NCBI RefSeq assembly: GCF_036924745.1
Contig: NZ_JAZHSD010000001.1
Location: forward strand, 496,001-560,000
Source of the DNA: Bradyrhizobium sp. AZCC 1693
GTDB lineage: Bacteria; Pseudomonadota; Alphaproteobacteria; Rhizobiales; Xanthobacteraceae
Direction: 5' to 3'
Length of the DNA: 64,000 nt
The notes under the pieces were generated by a model, which saw nothing but the letters and a program-made list of their open reading frames with translations, did not search any database and was not told the origin of the DNA. The position numbers were made by a program, and so were the translations under genes. Position 1 is the first letter of the stretch. The number at the start of each line of letters is the position of its first letter. Of this stretch, positions 1 through 7,637 are shown piece after piece.

Positions 1-1575
1 GTAGAAGATGAACATGTGCACGGCCATGCGGTTGAGGCCGAGCTTTTCCAACGCGGGCGCCACCAGAATGGCGAGAAAGATGTAGCAGGCCGTCGTGGTC
101 AGCCCGAGCCCAAGGATGAGGCTGGTGAAGGCGCACATGCCGAGCAGGAGGAACGCATTGTCGCCGGCGATGCGCAACAGATCGTTGGCGAGGCTGGAGA
201 CGACGCCGGTCATCGAAAACGCGCCGATCAACAGGCCGCAGCCGGCCAGGATGCCGACCAGCTCGACGAAGGTGCGGCCGTTGACCTCGAGGAACTTGCT
301 GATGGTCGCAAGTGTCCAGCGCGTGTCCTTGGAGAAGATCTGGTTCAGTACCAGCAGCAGCGCGGTCGCATAGAACGGCGCGTGGCTCTCGCGCTTGAAA
401 TACAGCAGCATCACGATCAGGAGCGCGATGACGAAGACATAGTACCATCCTTCCTTGATGGTGTCCCAGACCTTCGGCAGCTCGGCGCGCGGAATGCCCT
501 TCAGCCCGTGGCGCGCGGCATAGGAATCCACCTGCATGAACAGACCGACATAATACAGCACGGCCGGTATGATCGCGGCGAGGGCGACGTCGGCGTAGCT
601 GACATTGAGGAACTGCGCGATCACGAACGCGGTCGCGCCCATCACCGGCGGCGCCAGCACCGCGCCGGTCGACGCGCAGGCCTCGATTGCCCCGGCATAG
701 GAGGCGCGGAAGCCGCTTTTCTTCATGACAGGAATGGTCATAGTGCCGGCGGTCAGCACGTTGGAGATGATCGAGCCGGACATCATGCCGAGCAAGCCGG
801 AGGCAAAGATGCAAACCTTCGCGGCGCCGCCCCGGAAGGTGCCGCACAGCGCAAAGGCGATGTTGATGAAGAATTTGCCGGCGCCCGTCATCATCAGCGC
901 GGTGCCGAACACCAGAAAGCCGATCACGGTGTCGGCAAAGGCCTGGATCGGGATGCCGAGCAGGCTTTCGCCCGACAGCACGTGATAGGAGGTCGCCTGT
1001 TCGAGCGTCGATTGCGTGCCGCGGAACGGGCCCAGCCACTTGGCATCGGCGAACAGGGGATAAACCGTAAACGGCAGCACGCTCAGCAGCAGGCTCCAGC
1101 CGCCTGTGCGCCGCAACGCCTCCATCAGCACCGCCCACATGATGACGCCGGCGACGATGACGGGCGTCGGCGCACCGCCGAATTCCCAGCCGGCTTCTGC
1201 CGCCTTGCGGACGCTGCGCATCAGGAGAATGGCGCAGGCGAAAGTGACGACAAAGAGCAGGATGTCATACCAGGGAATTCGATCCAGCGGCGAACTCTCG
1301 GCTCCCGGAAAGATCAGGAACGTGAATGGCAGCATCAGCGCAATCAGGAGATAGAAATACTCCGTGTTGAGCTGCGTGTAGCCGATGAAGAAGCGCAGGG
1401 AGAATTGCTGGTTGATGCACAGCAGGATGGTTACCGCGGTTGCAACCACCAGCGCCCAGCGCCACGCCCCGCGCAGCGCGCGCACGCGTGTGACTTCGGC
1501 TTCCTGCATGTTGGCATGCGGGTCGTCGAACTCAATTCGTTTTGCAGGCACGACTACGCTATCGCTCGACATCAT
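1..1575 (-). CDS. TRAP transporter fused permease, TAXI type (partial, 3' end beyond window)
   Basis: Inner-membrane permease of a TRAP (sodium- or proton-coupled solute) uptake system in which the small (DctQ) and large (DctM) membrane subunits are fused. I translated the minus strand from the ATG at 1575 (preceded by GGGGAA). The frame stays open to base 1, giving 525 residues with the C-terminus missing. Many hydrophobic segments are visible, with the glycine-rich DctM-like core (GSIISNVLTAGTM, APPVMGATAFV, GLGLTTTACYIFLA). The TAXI-family binding protein gene lies 48 bp upstream on the same strand, so the two form one transport operon. The substrate is unknown; TAXI systems usually carry organic acids or amino acids. 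The antisense frame is also open across this region but reads as low-complexity, charged sequence. Confidence 0.9.
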   Translation of the reverse strand, partial: MMSSDSVVVPAKRIEFDDPHANMQEAEVTRVRALRGAWRWALVVATAVTILLCINQQFSLRFFIGYTQLNTEYFYLLIALMLPFTFLIFPGAESSPLDRIPWYDILLFVVTFACAILLMRSVRKAAEAGWEFGGAPTPVIVAGVIMWAVLMEALRRTGGWSLLLSVLPFTVYPLFADAKWLGPFRGTQSTLEQATSYHVLSGESLLGIPIQAFADTVIGFLVFGTALMMTGAGKFFINIAFALCGTFRGGAAKVCIFASGLLGMMSGSIISNVLTAGTMTIPVMKKSGFRASYAGAIEACASTGAVLAPPVMGATAFVIAQFLNVSYADVALAAIIPAVLYYVGLFMQVDSYAARHGLKGIPRAELPKVWDTIKEGWYYVFVIALLIVMLLYFKRESHAPFYATALLLVLNQIFSKDTRWTLATISKFLEVNGRTFVELVGILAGCGLLIGAFSMTGVVSSLANDLLRIAGDNAFLLLGMCAFTSLILGLGLTTTACYIFLAILVAPALEKLGLNRMAVHMFIFY

Positions 1576-1623
1576 TTCCCCCGAGACGGTGTTGGCCTTC
1601 GACTTGAGCGAATAGCGGCGGTG

Positions 1624-2784
1624 CTATTCGAATCCGTTCGGCATATTCGCCTTTGCCAGCGCCGCAGCGCGCGACTTCATCCAGGCATCGAAAAACGCCT
1701 TGTCATCCGATGGCGGATTGGACTTGGTGAAGTCCGTCCACGCCGCCGCCAATACCTGCTGGCGCTTGAGCAGTGCCTTGTTGTGGGCATCCTGTTCGTC
1801 GCTCCACTGTCCGGCTTCCTTCAGCGCCCTCACGGCGCCCGGATGCACCGGAACCACCCAGTTTTTGGTCTGGCGGTCGGCCGCAAGGCCGGCCGCGCCG
1901 GGCGCGGAATCCTTATAAGCGTCGTAACCCGTGATCATCGCCTTGGTGATGGCATAGACGTCGTCGGCGGCCAGCGATCCGTAAGACACGAAGATCGGGT
2001 AGGGGTAGTTGCCGAGTTCGATCGGCTTGTCCTTGGAGATGCCGGCGCCGCAAGTCGCGGTGTGCGGGAAGAAGAACGAGCCAACCTTTTTCACGCGCTC
2101 CCAGCCGGCCTTGTCGCCGGGGGGCAAAGGCGGCCAGATGATGCCGCGCGGCGATGTCTCGAGTTCTTTCGCCGGGCCGGTGATGGTGGTGGCGAACGCG
2201 GCATCGACGTCGTTGTTGATCATGCCCTTCCACATCGCGCCATAGCTCGAGAATTCGACGATCTTGACGTCGCTCTGCTTGAGGTCGCCGAACGCCAGGA
2301 TCGCGAGCGCGTTCTGGTTCAGCGCCGGCGAACCGACCACGAAGCCGACCCGCTTGCCCTTGAGCTGCTTGATCTCGGTCACGCCGCTATCCTTGGCGAC
2401 CCCGAGCGTAGCGGCGTTGCAGTCGACGGTAGACAGCACCAATTGCAGGGCTTGCGGACCCCATTCCTTGGTGCCGAATTCGAACACGCCTTCCTGGGCG
2501 AAATAGGAGCCGGAGCCCATCGCGGACATGGCCGCGCGCTTGGCGCGCAACGGCGCCAGTCGCGCCACGTCATTGCCGGCAGGCAGCACGCGGACGTCGG
2601 TACCGTATTTGTCCTTCATCATTTTGCCGATGCCGACGGCGATGTTGAAGCCCGCCGTTCCGGTGTCATAGGCGGTGACGACCATGGTCGGCGGCAGCTT
2701 GACGTCGTCGGACCAGGCCGGCGAGGCCAGCAGCAAGGCGCCTGCAAGGACAATTGGCGCGAGCAGCTTCAACCGATGAATCAT
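1624..2784 (-). CDS. TAXI family TRAP transporter solute-binding protein
   Basis: Periplasmic substrate-binding protein (386 aa) that would deliver ligand to the fused permease encoded just downstream. It has a Sec signal peptide (hydrophobic core LLAPIVLAGALLLA, likely cleavage after SPAWS, about residue 25) and then the TAXI fold: TAYDTGTAGFNIAVGIGKMM near the mature N-terminus, AMGSGSYFAQEG, and GKRVGFVVGSPALNQNALAI. The ATG at 2784 is preceded by GAGGGGAAAAAT, a strong ribosome binding site. It is slightly longer than typical TAXI proteins (about 320 aa). The adjacent orphan biotinyl protein and acyl-CoA carboxyltransferase suggest, by inference only, that the imported acid is activated and carboxylated. 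Confidence 0.93.
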   Translation of the reverse strand: MIHRLKLLAPIVLAGALLLASPAWSDDVKLPPTMVVTAYDTGTAGFNIAVGIGKMMKDKYGTDVRVLPAGNDVARLAPLRAKRAAMSAMGSGSYFAQEGVFEFGTKEWGPQALQLVLSTVDCNAATLGVAKDSGVTEIKQLKGKRVGFVVGSPALNQNALAILAFGDLKQSDVKIVEFSSYGAMWKGMINNDVDAAFATTITGPAKELETSPRGIIWPPLPPGDKAGWERVKKVGSFFFPHTATCGAGISKDKPIELGNYPYPIFVSYGSLAADDVYAITKAMITGYDAYKDSAPGAAGLAADRQTKNWVVPVHPGAVRALKEAGQWSDEQDAHNKALLKRQQVLAAAWTDFTKSNPPSDDKAFFDAWMKSRAAALAKANMPNGFE

Positions 2785-2946
2785 AATTTTTCCCCTCAGA
2801 TAGTTTTCGCTATGCGAAAGTCACACGTTAGCGTTGATCATGTCATCGGCTGCTTGTGATGGCAACGTCAGGTGCGCCTACGTCAACACCTGGGCTGGAC
2901 AGATTGTCGCGGAACGCATCGCAGGCAAGTCTTATGACGCGATCCG

Positions 2947-3168
2947 TTAAGCTTCGATGATTGCGACGACCTGTCCTTCAGCGATGACGTCGTCGAGCTT
3001 GACCAGGATAGCCTTGATTCTTCCTGCCGTCGTCGACGTGACCGGAATTTCCATCTTCATGGCTTCGACGAAAGCAATCTCGTCGCCGTCGCCGACGTTT
3101 CCGCCGGTTGTGACGGGAAGCGCGCACACGCGACCGGCGACTTCGGTGACGATCTTGATTTCTGGCAT
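2947..3168 (-). CDS. Stand-alone biotin carboxyl carrier (biotinyl/lipoyl attachment) protein
   Basis: A 73-residue protein made of a single biotinyl domain. The biotin-accepting lysine lies in the canonical VEAMKMEIPV motif (about residues 34-43), flanked by the usual beta-hammerhead glycines (TTGGNVGDGD, LVKLDDVIAEGQ). The start is ATG at 3168 with GGGAGG eight bases upstream. It would carry CO2-biotin from a biotin carboxylase to a carboxyltransferase; the likely partner is the carboxyltransferase at 4217-5776, on the other side of the divergent regulator. No biotin carboxylase gene is in the window, so the enzyme must borrow one encoded elsewhere or at another locus. It lies 162 bp upstream of the TAXI-TRAP genes on the same strand. 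Confidence 0.9.
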   Translation of the reverse strand: MPEIKIVTEVAGRVCALPVTTGGNVGDGDEIAFVEAMKMEIPVTSTTAGRIKAILVKLDDVIAEGQVVAIIEA

Positions 3169-3257
3169 TTCCGTCCTCCCGGGGACCGTCTGACGGACTG
3201 GCTGTCCTCGTGAACGGCTTTTTGTTGTGGCCGCAGATTGCCTGAGGTAGTTTGTTC

Positions 3258-3280
3258 TGCAAGTGGAATTTTATTCCGCA
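3258..3280. promoter_or_regulatory. Candidate IclR-type operator in the biotinyl/iclR divergent region
   Basis: A perfect dyad GGAAT-TTT-ATTCC occupies 3265-3277, with TGC/GCA extending it at 3258-3260 and 3278-3280. It sits in the 141-bp region between the biotinyl gene (minus) and the IclR gene (plus), 30-50 bp before the iclR start. It resembles the TGGAAA-N-TTTCCA style of IclR-family operators. Autoregulation of iclR and control of the divergent gene is the natural inference. Confidence 0.5.
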
Positions 3281-3309
3281 GGGCGAAATTAGGCCATGGA
3301 GCCATAACA

Positions 3310-4287
3310 ATGGGAAGACGCTCGGAACGGCTTAGCAAACAGGGAATGCTCGCCAGCGATCTGGCGGGCGAGGGTGATGTGATCCAGGTGGTGTCGCGGG
3401 CGTTCGACGTCCTGCGCTGCTTCGAGGGTCATGAAGCGAGGCTCGGCAATCTGGAAATTTCCAGTCGCTGCGGTCTGCCGCGCTCGACGGTATCGCGGCT
3501 CACCCACACGCTGACGCGGATGGGCCAGCTCGTCTATCTGCCGCGGGACCAGAAATACCGCATCGGTCCAAGCGCGGTGGCGATGAGCACCTCGATGATG
3601 AAGGGGTTGCAGCTTCGCAATCTGATCCGGCTACGGCTGCAGGATGTCGCCGATCAATTGCCGGGCACCGTCGGCTTCGTGATTCCGGACCGCTATCATC
3701 TGGTCTATCTCGAATTTGCGCGTGCGGCGAACGCGCTTGGCTTGCATGAAGGCACCGGCAGCCGCATCTCGATAACGAGCACTGCGGCCGGCTTTGCCTA
3801 CACCGCAGCGCTCGATACCGAAATCGGCGACGCCTTGATCGCCGAAATGGAGCGTGAGATTCCCGAAAACGCGGGACAGTTGAAATCGCGCATCGAAGAC
3901 AACCGTCGCCATTTGCGTGAACACGGCTATGTCGTGGGATGCGGCACCTGGAGCCCGCATATCAACGGCTGCGCGGTGCCGGTATGGTCGCCGCAATATC
4001 AAACCTTTGTCGTCGTGACGATCGGCCTGCTCGCCGCGATGTTTGATGAGAAGCGGTTGCACCAGGAAGTGGCGCCGCTGATGCTCGAACTCGGCGTTGC
4101 GATCGGCGGCCTGCTCGAAGGCGCCGAGGGCGACATCTTCACAAGCCGTATGGAAAGAAAGCCGCTTCCGGCGCGGCCCCACAATAACAACAAGATCATC
4201 AAGACGGAGGATACGAATGAACTGGAAGCCGGAGCTCGACGAGCTCGCTCGGCGCGAAGCGTTCGCGCGCGAGATGGGAGGCGTTGA
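3310..4287 (+). CDS. IclR family transcriptional regulator
   Basis: A 325-aa regulator with the N-terminal winged helix-turn-helix of the IclR family (VVSRAFDVLRCFEGHEARLG, then RCGLPRSTVSRLTHTLTRMG, about residues 25-75). A C-terminal effector-binding domain of the GAF-like IclR fold follows (GTGSRISITSTAAGFAY, HLREHGYVVGCGTWSPHINGCAVPV). The ATG at 3310 follows GGAG; an in-frame upstream start at 3238 lacks a ribosome binding site and lies in the operator region. The protein is longer than typical IclR members (about 260 aa). The last 23 codons overlap the carboxyltransferase start by 71 bp in another frame and read as an Arg/Ala-rich tail, so the true 3' end is unusual. It probably controls the adjacent carboxylase and transporter genes. 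Confidence 0.92.
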   Translation: MGRRSERLSKQGMLASDLAGEGDVIQVVSRAFDVLRCFEGHEARLGNLEISSRCGLPRSTVSRLTHTLTRMGQLVYLPRDQKYRIGPSAVAMSTSMMKGLQLRNLIRLRLQDVADQLPGTVGFVIPDRYHLVYLEFARAANALGLHEGTGSRISITSTAAGFAYTAALDTEIGDALIAEMEREIPENAGQLKSRIEDNRRHLREHGYVVGCGTWSPHINGCAVPVWSPQYQTFVVVTIGLLAAMFDEKRLHQEVAPLMLELGVAIGGLLEGAEGDIFTSRMERKPLPARPHNNNKIIKTEDTNELEAGARRARSARSVRARDGRR

Positions 4288-5776
4288 CAAGGTCAAGCGC
4301 CAGCATGACCAGGGCCGGCTCACCGTTCGTGAGCGCATCGACAGACTGATCGACAAGAATTCCTTCCACGAGATCGGCGCGATTTCCGGCATCGCCGAAT
4401 ACGACGACAACAGCGAGCTCAAGCACCTGACGCCGGCCAACTGCGTGTTCGGCCGCGGCAAGGTCGACGGCCGTACCGTGGTTGTGGTCGGCGACGATTT
4501 CACCGTGCGCGGCGGCTCGGCCGACGCCTCGATTTCCGCCAAGCCGCTGATGGCCGAGGAGATGGCGCATGATTTCCGCCTGCCGATCATCCGCGTGATC
4601 GAAGGTTCGGGTGGCGGCGGTTCGGTGAAGACGATCGAAACAAGGGGCGCGGCCAATCTGCCGGGCGGCGTCGGCGGCACGCGCTGGTACTGGTTTACGA
4701 CCGCGAACATGGCGCGCGTGCCCGTGGTGGCTCTTGGGCTCGGTTCGGTCGCGGGGCTTGGCGCGGCGCGGCTAGCCGCGAGCCATTATTCGATCATGAC
4801 CCGGAATTCGGCAATGTTCGTCGCGGGTCCGCCGGTGGTGAAGCGTCTCGGCCAGGATCTGACCAAAACGGAACTTGGCGGCGCCGAGATCCAGACCCGC
4901 GCCGGCGGCGTCGACGATGCCGTCGACACCGAGGAGGAGGCGTTCGAGCGCGCCAGGCGCTTTCTGTCCTATCTGCCGCCCTCAGTGTACGACCTGCCGC
5001 CGACCACGCCCTGCGCGGACGATCCGGAGCGCGCGGAAGAATCGCTGCTGAAGGCGGTGCCGCGCAACCGCCGCCAGGTCTACAAGATGCGCCCGATCAT
5101 CGACGCCGTGGTCGACAAGGGCTCGTTCTTCGAGGTCAACGCCAATTTCGGCCGCCCTGTTATCACCGGGCTTGCCCGGCTCGAAGGCCGTGCGGTGCTG
5201 CTGCTGGCCAGCGATCCCTTCCACTATGGCGGGTCGTGGACGGCGGAAGCGTGCCAGAAGGTGGTGCGCTGGGTCGATTTCGCGGAAACCTTCCATCTGC
5301 CGGTCGTGTATCTGATGGATTGTCCGGGCTTCATGATCGGGCTCGAGGCCGAGAAGTCGGCGACCATCCGCCACGGCGTGCGGGCGATGGCGGCGGTCAA
5401 CCAGTCGACCGTTCCCTGGTGCACCATCATCGTGCGCAACGCCTTTGGTGTTGCCGGCGTCGTGCATCAGCCGGCCAATCGCTATTCGATGCGCTACGCC
5501 TGGCCGTCGGCCTATTGGGGCTCGCTGCCGCTGGAAGGCGGTATCGAGGCGGCCTACCGCGCCGACATCGACGGTTCAGATGACCCGGCCGCGAAGCTGA
5601 AGGAGATTGAGGATCGCCTCAACAAGCTGCGCTCGCCGTTCCGCTCCGCCGAGAAATTCTGGGTCGAGGAGGTGATCGATCCCCGCAGGACGCGTTCGCT
5701 ATTGTGCGAATTCGCGCGATTGGCGGAGCCGATCCGCAGTGTAGGGCCGCCGAGCAACATGTCGACGCGGCCGTAG
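4217..5776 (+). CDS. Acyl-CoA carboxylase carboxyltransferase subunit (PccB/AccD-like)
   Basis: Carboxyltransferase subunit (519 aa) of a biotin-dependent acyl-CoA carboxylase of the propionyl/methylcrotonyl-CoA type. It would transfer carboxyl from carboxybiotin to an acyl-CoA. Features of both crotonase-like halves are visible: IRVIEGSGGGGSVKTIE and GSVAGLGAARLAASHY in the N-terminal half, and VYLMDCPGFMIGLEAEKSAT and RNAFGVAGVVHQPANRYSMR in the C-terminal half. The start at 4217 has GGAGG six bases upstream and lies inside the 3' end of iclR, suggesting cotranscription. Its biotinyl partner is probably the 73-aa protein encoded divergently. Substrate specificity cannot be read from sequence. 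Confidence 0.92.
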   Translation: MNWKPELDELARREAFAREMGGVDKVKRQHDQGRLTVRERIDRLIDKNSFHEIGAISGIAEYDDNSELKHLTPANCVFGRGKVDGRTVVVVGDDFTVRGGSADASISAKPLMAEEMAHDFRLPIIRVIEGSGGGGSVKTIETRGAANLPGGVGGTRWYWFTTANMARVPVVALGLGSVAGLGAARLAASHYSIMTRNSAMFVAGPPVVKRLGQDLTKTELGGAEIQTRAGGVDDAVDTEEEAFERARRFLSYLPPSVYDLPPTTPCADDPERAEESLLKAVPRNRRQVYKMRPIIDAVVDKGSFFEVNANFGRPVITGLARLEGRAVLLLASDPFHYGGSWTAEACQKVVRWVDFAETFHLPVVYLMDCPGFMIGLEAEKSATIRHGVRAMAAVNQSTVPWCTIIVRNAFGVAGVVHQPANRYSMRYAWPSAYWGSLPLEGGIEAAYRADIDGSDDPAAKLKEIEDRLNKLRSPFRSAEKFWVEEVIDPRRTRSLLCEFARLAEPIRSVGPPSNMSTRP

Positions 5777-5782
5777 GGGGAT

Positions 5783-5884
5783 GTCATTCCGGGGCGATGC
5801 GAAGCATCGAGCTACGATGTGCAATTGCACATCGGAGAATCTCGAGATTCCGGGTCTGGTGCTAACGCACCATCCCGGAATGAC
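5783..5884. repeat. Palindromic dispersed repeat, family A (copy 1)
   Basis: 102-bp unit bounded by inverted GTCATTCCGGG and CCCGGAATGAC. Inside are GCGATGCGAAGCATCG, the perfect 16-bp palindrome ATGTGCAATTGCACAT (5817-5832) and GAGAATCTCGAGATTCCGGG. A second copy of the same architecture is at 50585-50685. It lies between two convergent genes and could fold into a long hairpin, possibly acting as a terminator. Confidence 0.85.
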
Positions 5885-5892
5885 GCGTTACA

Positions 5893-7173
5893 TTATGCCA
5901 CCACCGGCTTCGGCCGTGAGATCGCCAGCACAATCAGCGCCGCCACCACACAGAGCGCGCCGGCGACGAAGAAGGCCGGCAGGTAGGTCTGCAGCACCGT
6001 CCGCGACAGGCCGGCCCCGAAGGCGGCGACGCCCGCGCCGAGCTGATGGCCGGCGAAAATCCAGCCGAACACCAGGTTGGCCCGCTCGGGGCCGAACCGC
6101 TGCGCGGTGAGCCGCACGGTCGGCGGCACGGTCGCGATCCAGTCGAGCCCGTAGAACATCGCGAACACGGACAGGCCGTAGAACGAGAAATCGGTGAACG
6201 GCAGGAACAACAGCGACAGGCCGCGCAGGCCGTAATACCAGAACAGGAGCCAGCGGTTGTCGTAGCGGTCGGACAGCCAGCCGGACGCGATGGTCCCGAC
6301 GAAATCGAAAATGCCCATCGCCGCGAGCAGGCTTGCCGCCTGCACCTGCGGAATGCCGAAATCGAGGCACATCGGGATCAAATGCACCTGGACCAGGCCG
6401 TTGGTCGAGGCGCCGCAGATGAAAAAGGTGGCGAACAGGATCCAGAACACACCCGACTTCGAGGCATCGCGGAGCGTGCCGAGCGCCGCCGCCATGATCG
6501 GCGTGTTGTTCGGCGGCGGCGCCGGCAGCGGCTCGGTGCCTTCATCGCCGAACGGCCGCAAGCCGACGTCGCTTGGCCGGTCGCGCACGACCATCAGCAC
6601 GGCGAACGCGGCCACGCCCAGCATCACGCAAACCAGCGCCAGCGCGAGCCGCCAGCCATAAGCATCGGTCAGGCTCGCCAATAGCGGCAGGAAGGCAAGC
6701 TGCCCGGTCGCAACGCTCGCGGTGAGGATGCCGACGACAAGCCCGCGCCGGGCCACGAACCAGCGCGCGGCAATCGTCGCGCCCAGCACCAGCGCCGTCA
6801 TGCCGGTGCCGAGCCCGATCACCACGCCCCACAGCAGCATCAACTGCCAGACCTGTGTCATCGCCAGCGACGCGACGAGGCCGGATACGACGATCAGCAG
6901 CGCCAGCAGCGTCACATTGCGCAGGCCGTAGCGGTTCATCAGCGCGGCGGCAAACGGCGCCATCAGCCCGAACAGGATGAAGCGGATCGACAGCGCCGAG
7001 GAAATCTCGGCCGTGGTCCAGCCGAATTCCTTCTGCAGGGGCACGATGAAAACGCCGGGGGCGCCGACCGTGCCGGCGGAGATCAGGGCGGTGAGGAAGG
7101 TCACGCCGACCATCACCCAGCCGTAGTGGATGTTGCGGCGGGCGAGGGTGGCTGACAGCCAGTTCGAGATCAT
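5893..7173 (-). CDS. MFS transporter
   Basis: Major facilitator superfamily permease of 426 aa with about 12 predicted transmembrane helices in two six-helix halves, linked by a cytoplasmic loop near residues 205-225 (DVGLRPFGDEGTEPLPAP). The early helices carry HYGWVMVGVTFLTAL and SIRFILFGLMAPFAAALMNR, typical of MFS carriers for small organic acids (oxalate/formate- or monocarboxylate-like). The ATG is at 7173 with TGAGG upstream. It is convergent with the carboxyltransferase gene and stands alone. The 278 bp upstream hold an AT-rich stretch around 7333-7356 including the palindrome ATAATATTAT (7343-7352), a plausible promoter or operator. The transported compound is unknown; metabolite import is more likely than drug efflux. 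Confidence 0.88.
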   Translation of the reverse strand: MISNWLSATLARRNIHYGWVMVGVTFLTALISAGTVGAPGVFIVPLQKEFGWTTAEISSALSIRFILFGLMAPFAAALMNRYGLRNVTLLALLIVVSGLVASLAMTQVWQLMLLWGVVIGLGTGMTALVLGATIAARWFVARRGLVVGILTASVATGQLAFLPLLASLTDAYGWRLALALVCVMLGVAAFAVLMVVRDRPSDVGLRPFGDEGTEPLPAPPPNNTPIMAAALGTLRDASKSGVFWILFATFFICGASTNGLVQVHLIPMCLDFGIPQVQAASLLAAMGIFDFVGTIASGWLSDRYDNRWLLFWYYGLRGLSLLFLPFTDFSFYGLSVFAMFYGLDWIATVPPTVRLTAQRFGPERANLVFGWIFAGHQLGAGVAAFGAGLSRTVLQTYLPAFFVAGALCVVAALIVLAISRPKPVVA

Positions 7174-7451
7174 TGAACCTCAGAGGATTCCAGAGGGAAG
7201 ATTTGCTTGGTTTGCCTTAGGTATCCTGACGTGATGGTCGTCTGACTTGAATGTCGTACTTCCCTCATTTCAGGACATGACGGGGAAGAGCTGGCATCAG
7301 GATCGATCCGTGCGGGGCCAACTCTGGAATTGGATTATACTTATAATATTATGCGCTGCAAAAAATCGCAACGGATCATCCCATGAAAAATCTCGCCCTT
7401 CGCATGAGAGAAGTTGATCGATCGTTGTCCGGGCGAGGATTGTGGCGAACG

Positions 7452-7637
7452 CTATTCCAGCCCGTCGAGCGCGGTCTCGATGGCCTTCCTGAAGACCGCG
7501 ACGTCGCCGAGTTCGTGGCCGAGCACGAGCGCAAGCCGGGTCAAGAACAGTGCTTCGCGCGCAGGTCCCGCCTGATCGATCGCCGTCGCCAGCGTCTCAT
7601 AGGCGGTCTCGAAATCCTCGAACGGCATGGCGCTCAT
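7452..7637 (-). CDS. DUF2783 domain protein
   Basis: A 61-aa soluble protein that fits DUF2783, a family of about 60 residues found beside flavin-dependent aromatic hydroxylases. Diagnostic stretches are DFETAYETLATAIDQAG and LGHELGDVAVFRKAIETAL. I chose ATG 7637 because it forms an ATGA overlap with the stop codon of the monooxygenase (7634-7636), implying translational coupling. A longer frame starting at 7703 would overlap the monooxygenase and shows no ribosome binding site. Function is unknown; the strict coupling suggests an accessory or stabilising partner of the hydroxylase. Confidence 0.82.
   Translation of the reverse strand: MSAMPFEDFETAYETLATAIDQAGPAREALFLTRLALVLGHELGDVAVFRKAIETALDGLE

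Noticed and set aside
16..2859. A 947-codon plus-strand open frame.
   Set aside because: It is antisense to the TRAP permease and TAXI binding-protein genes. The product is low-complexity His/Arg/Asp-rich sequence, a usual artefact of GC-rich antisense frames.
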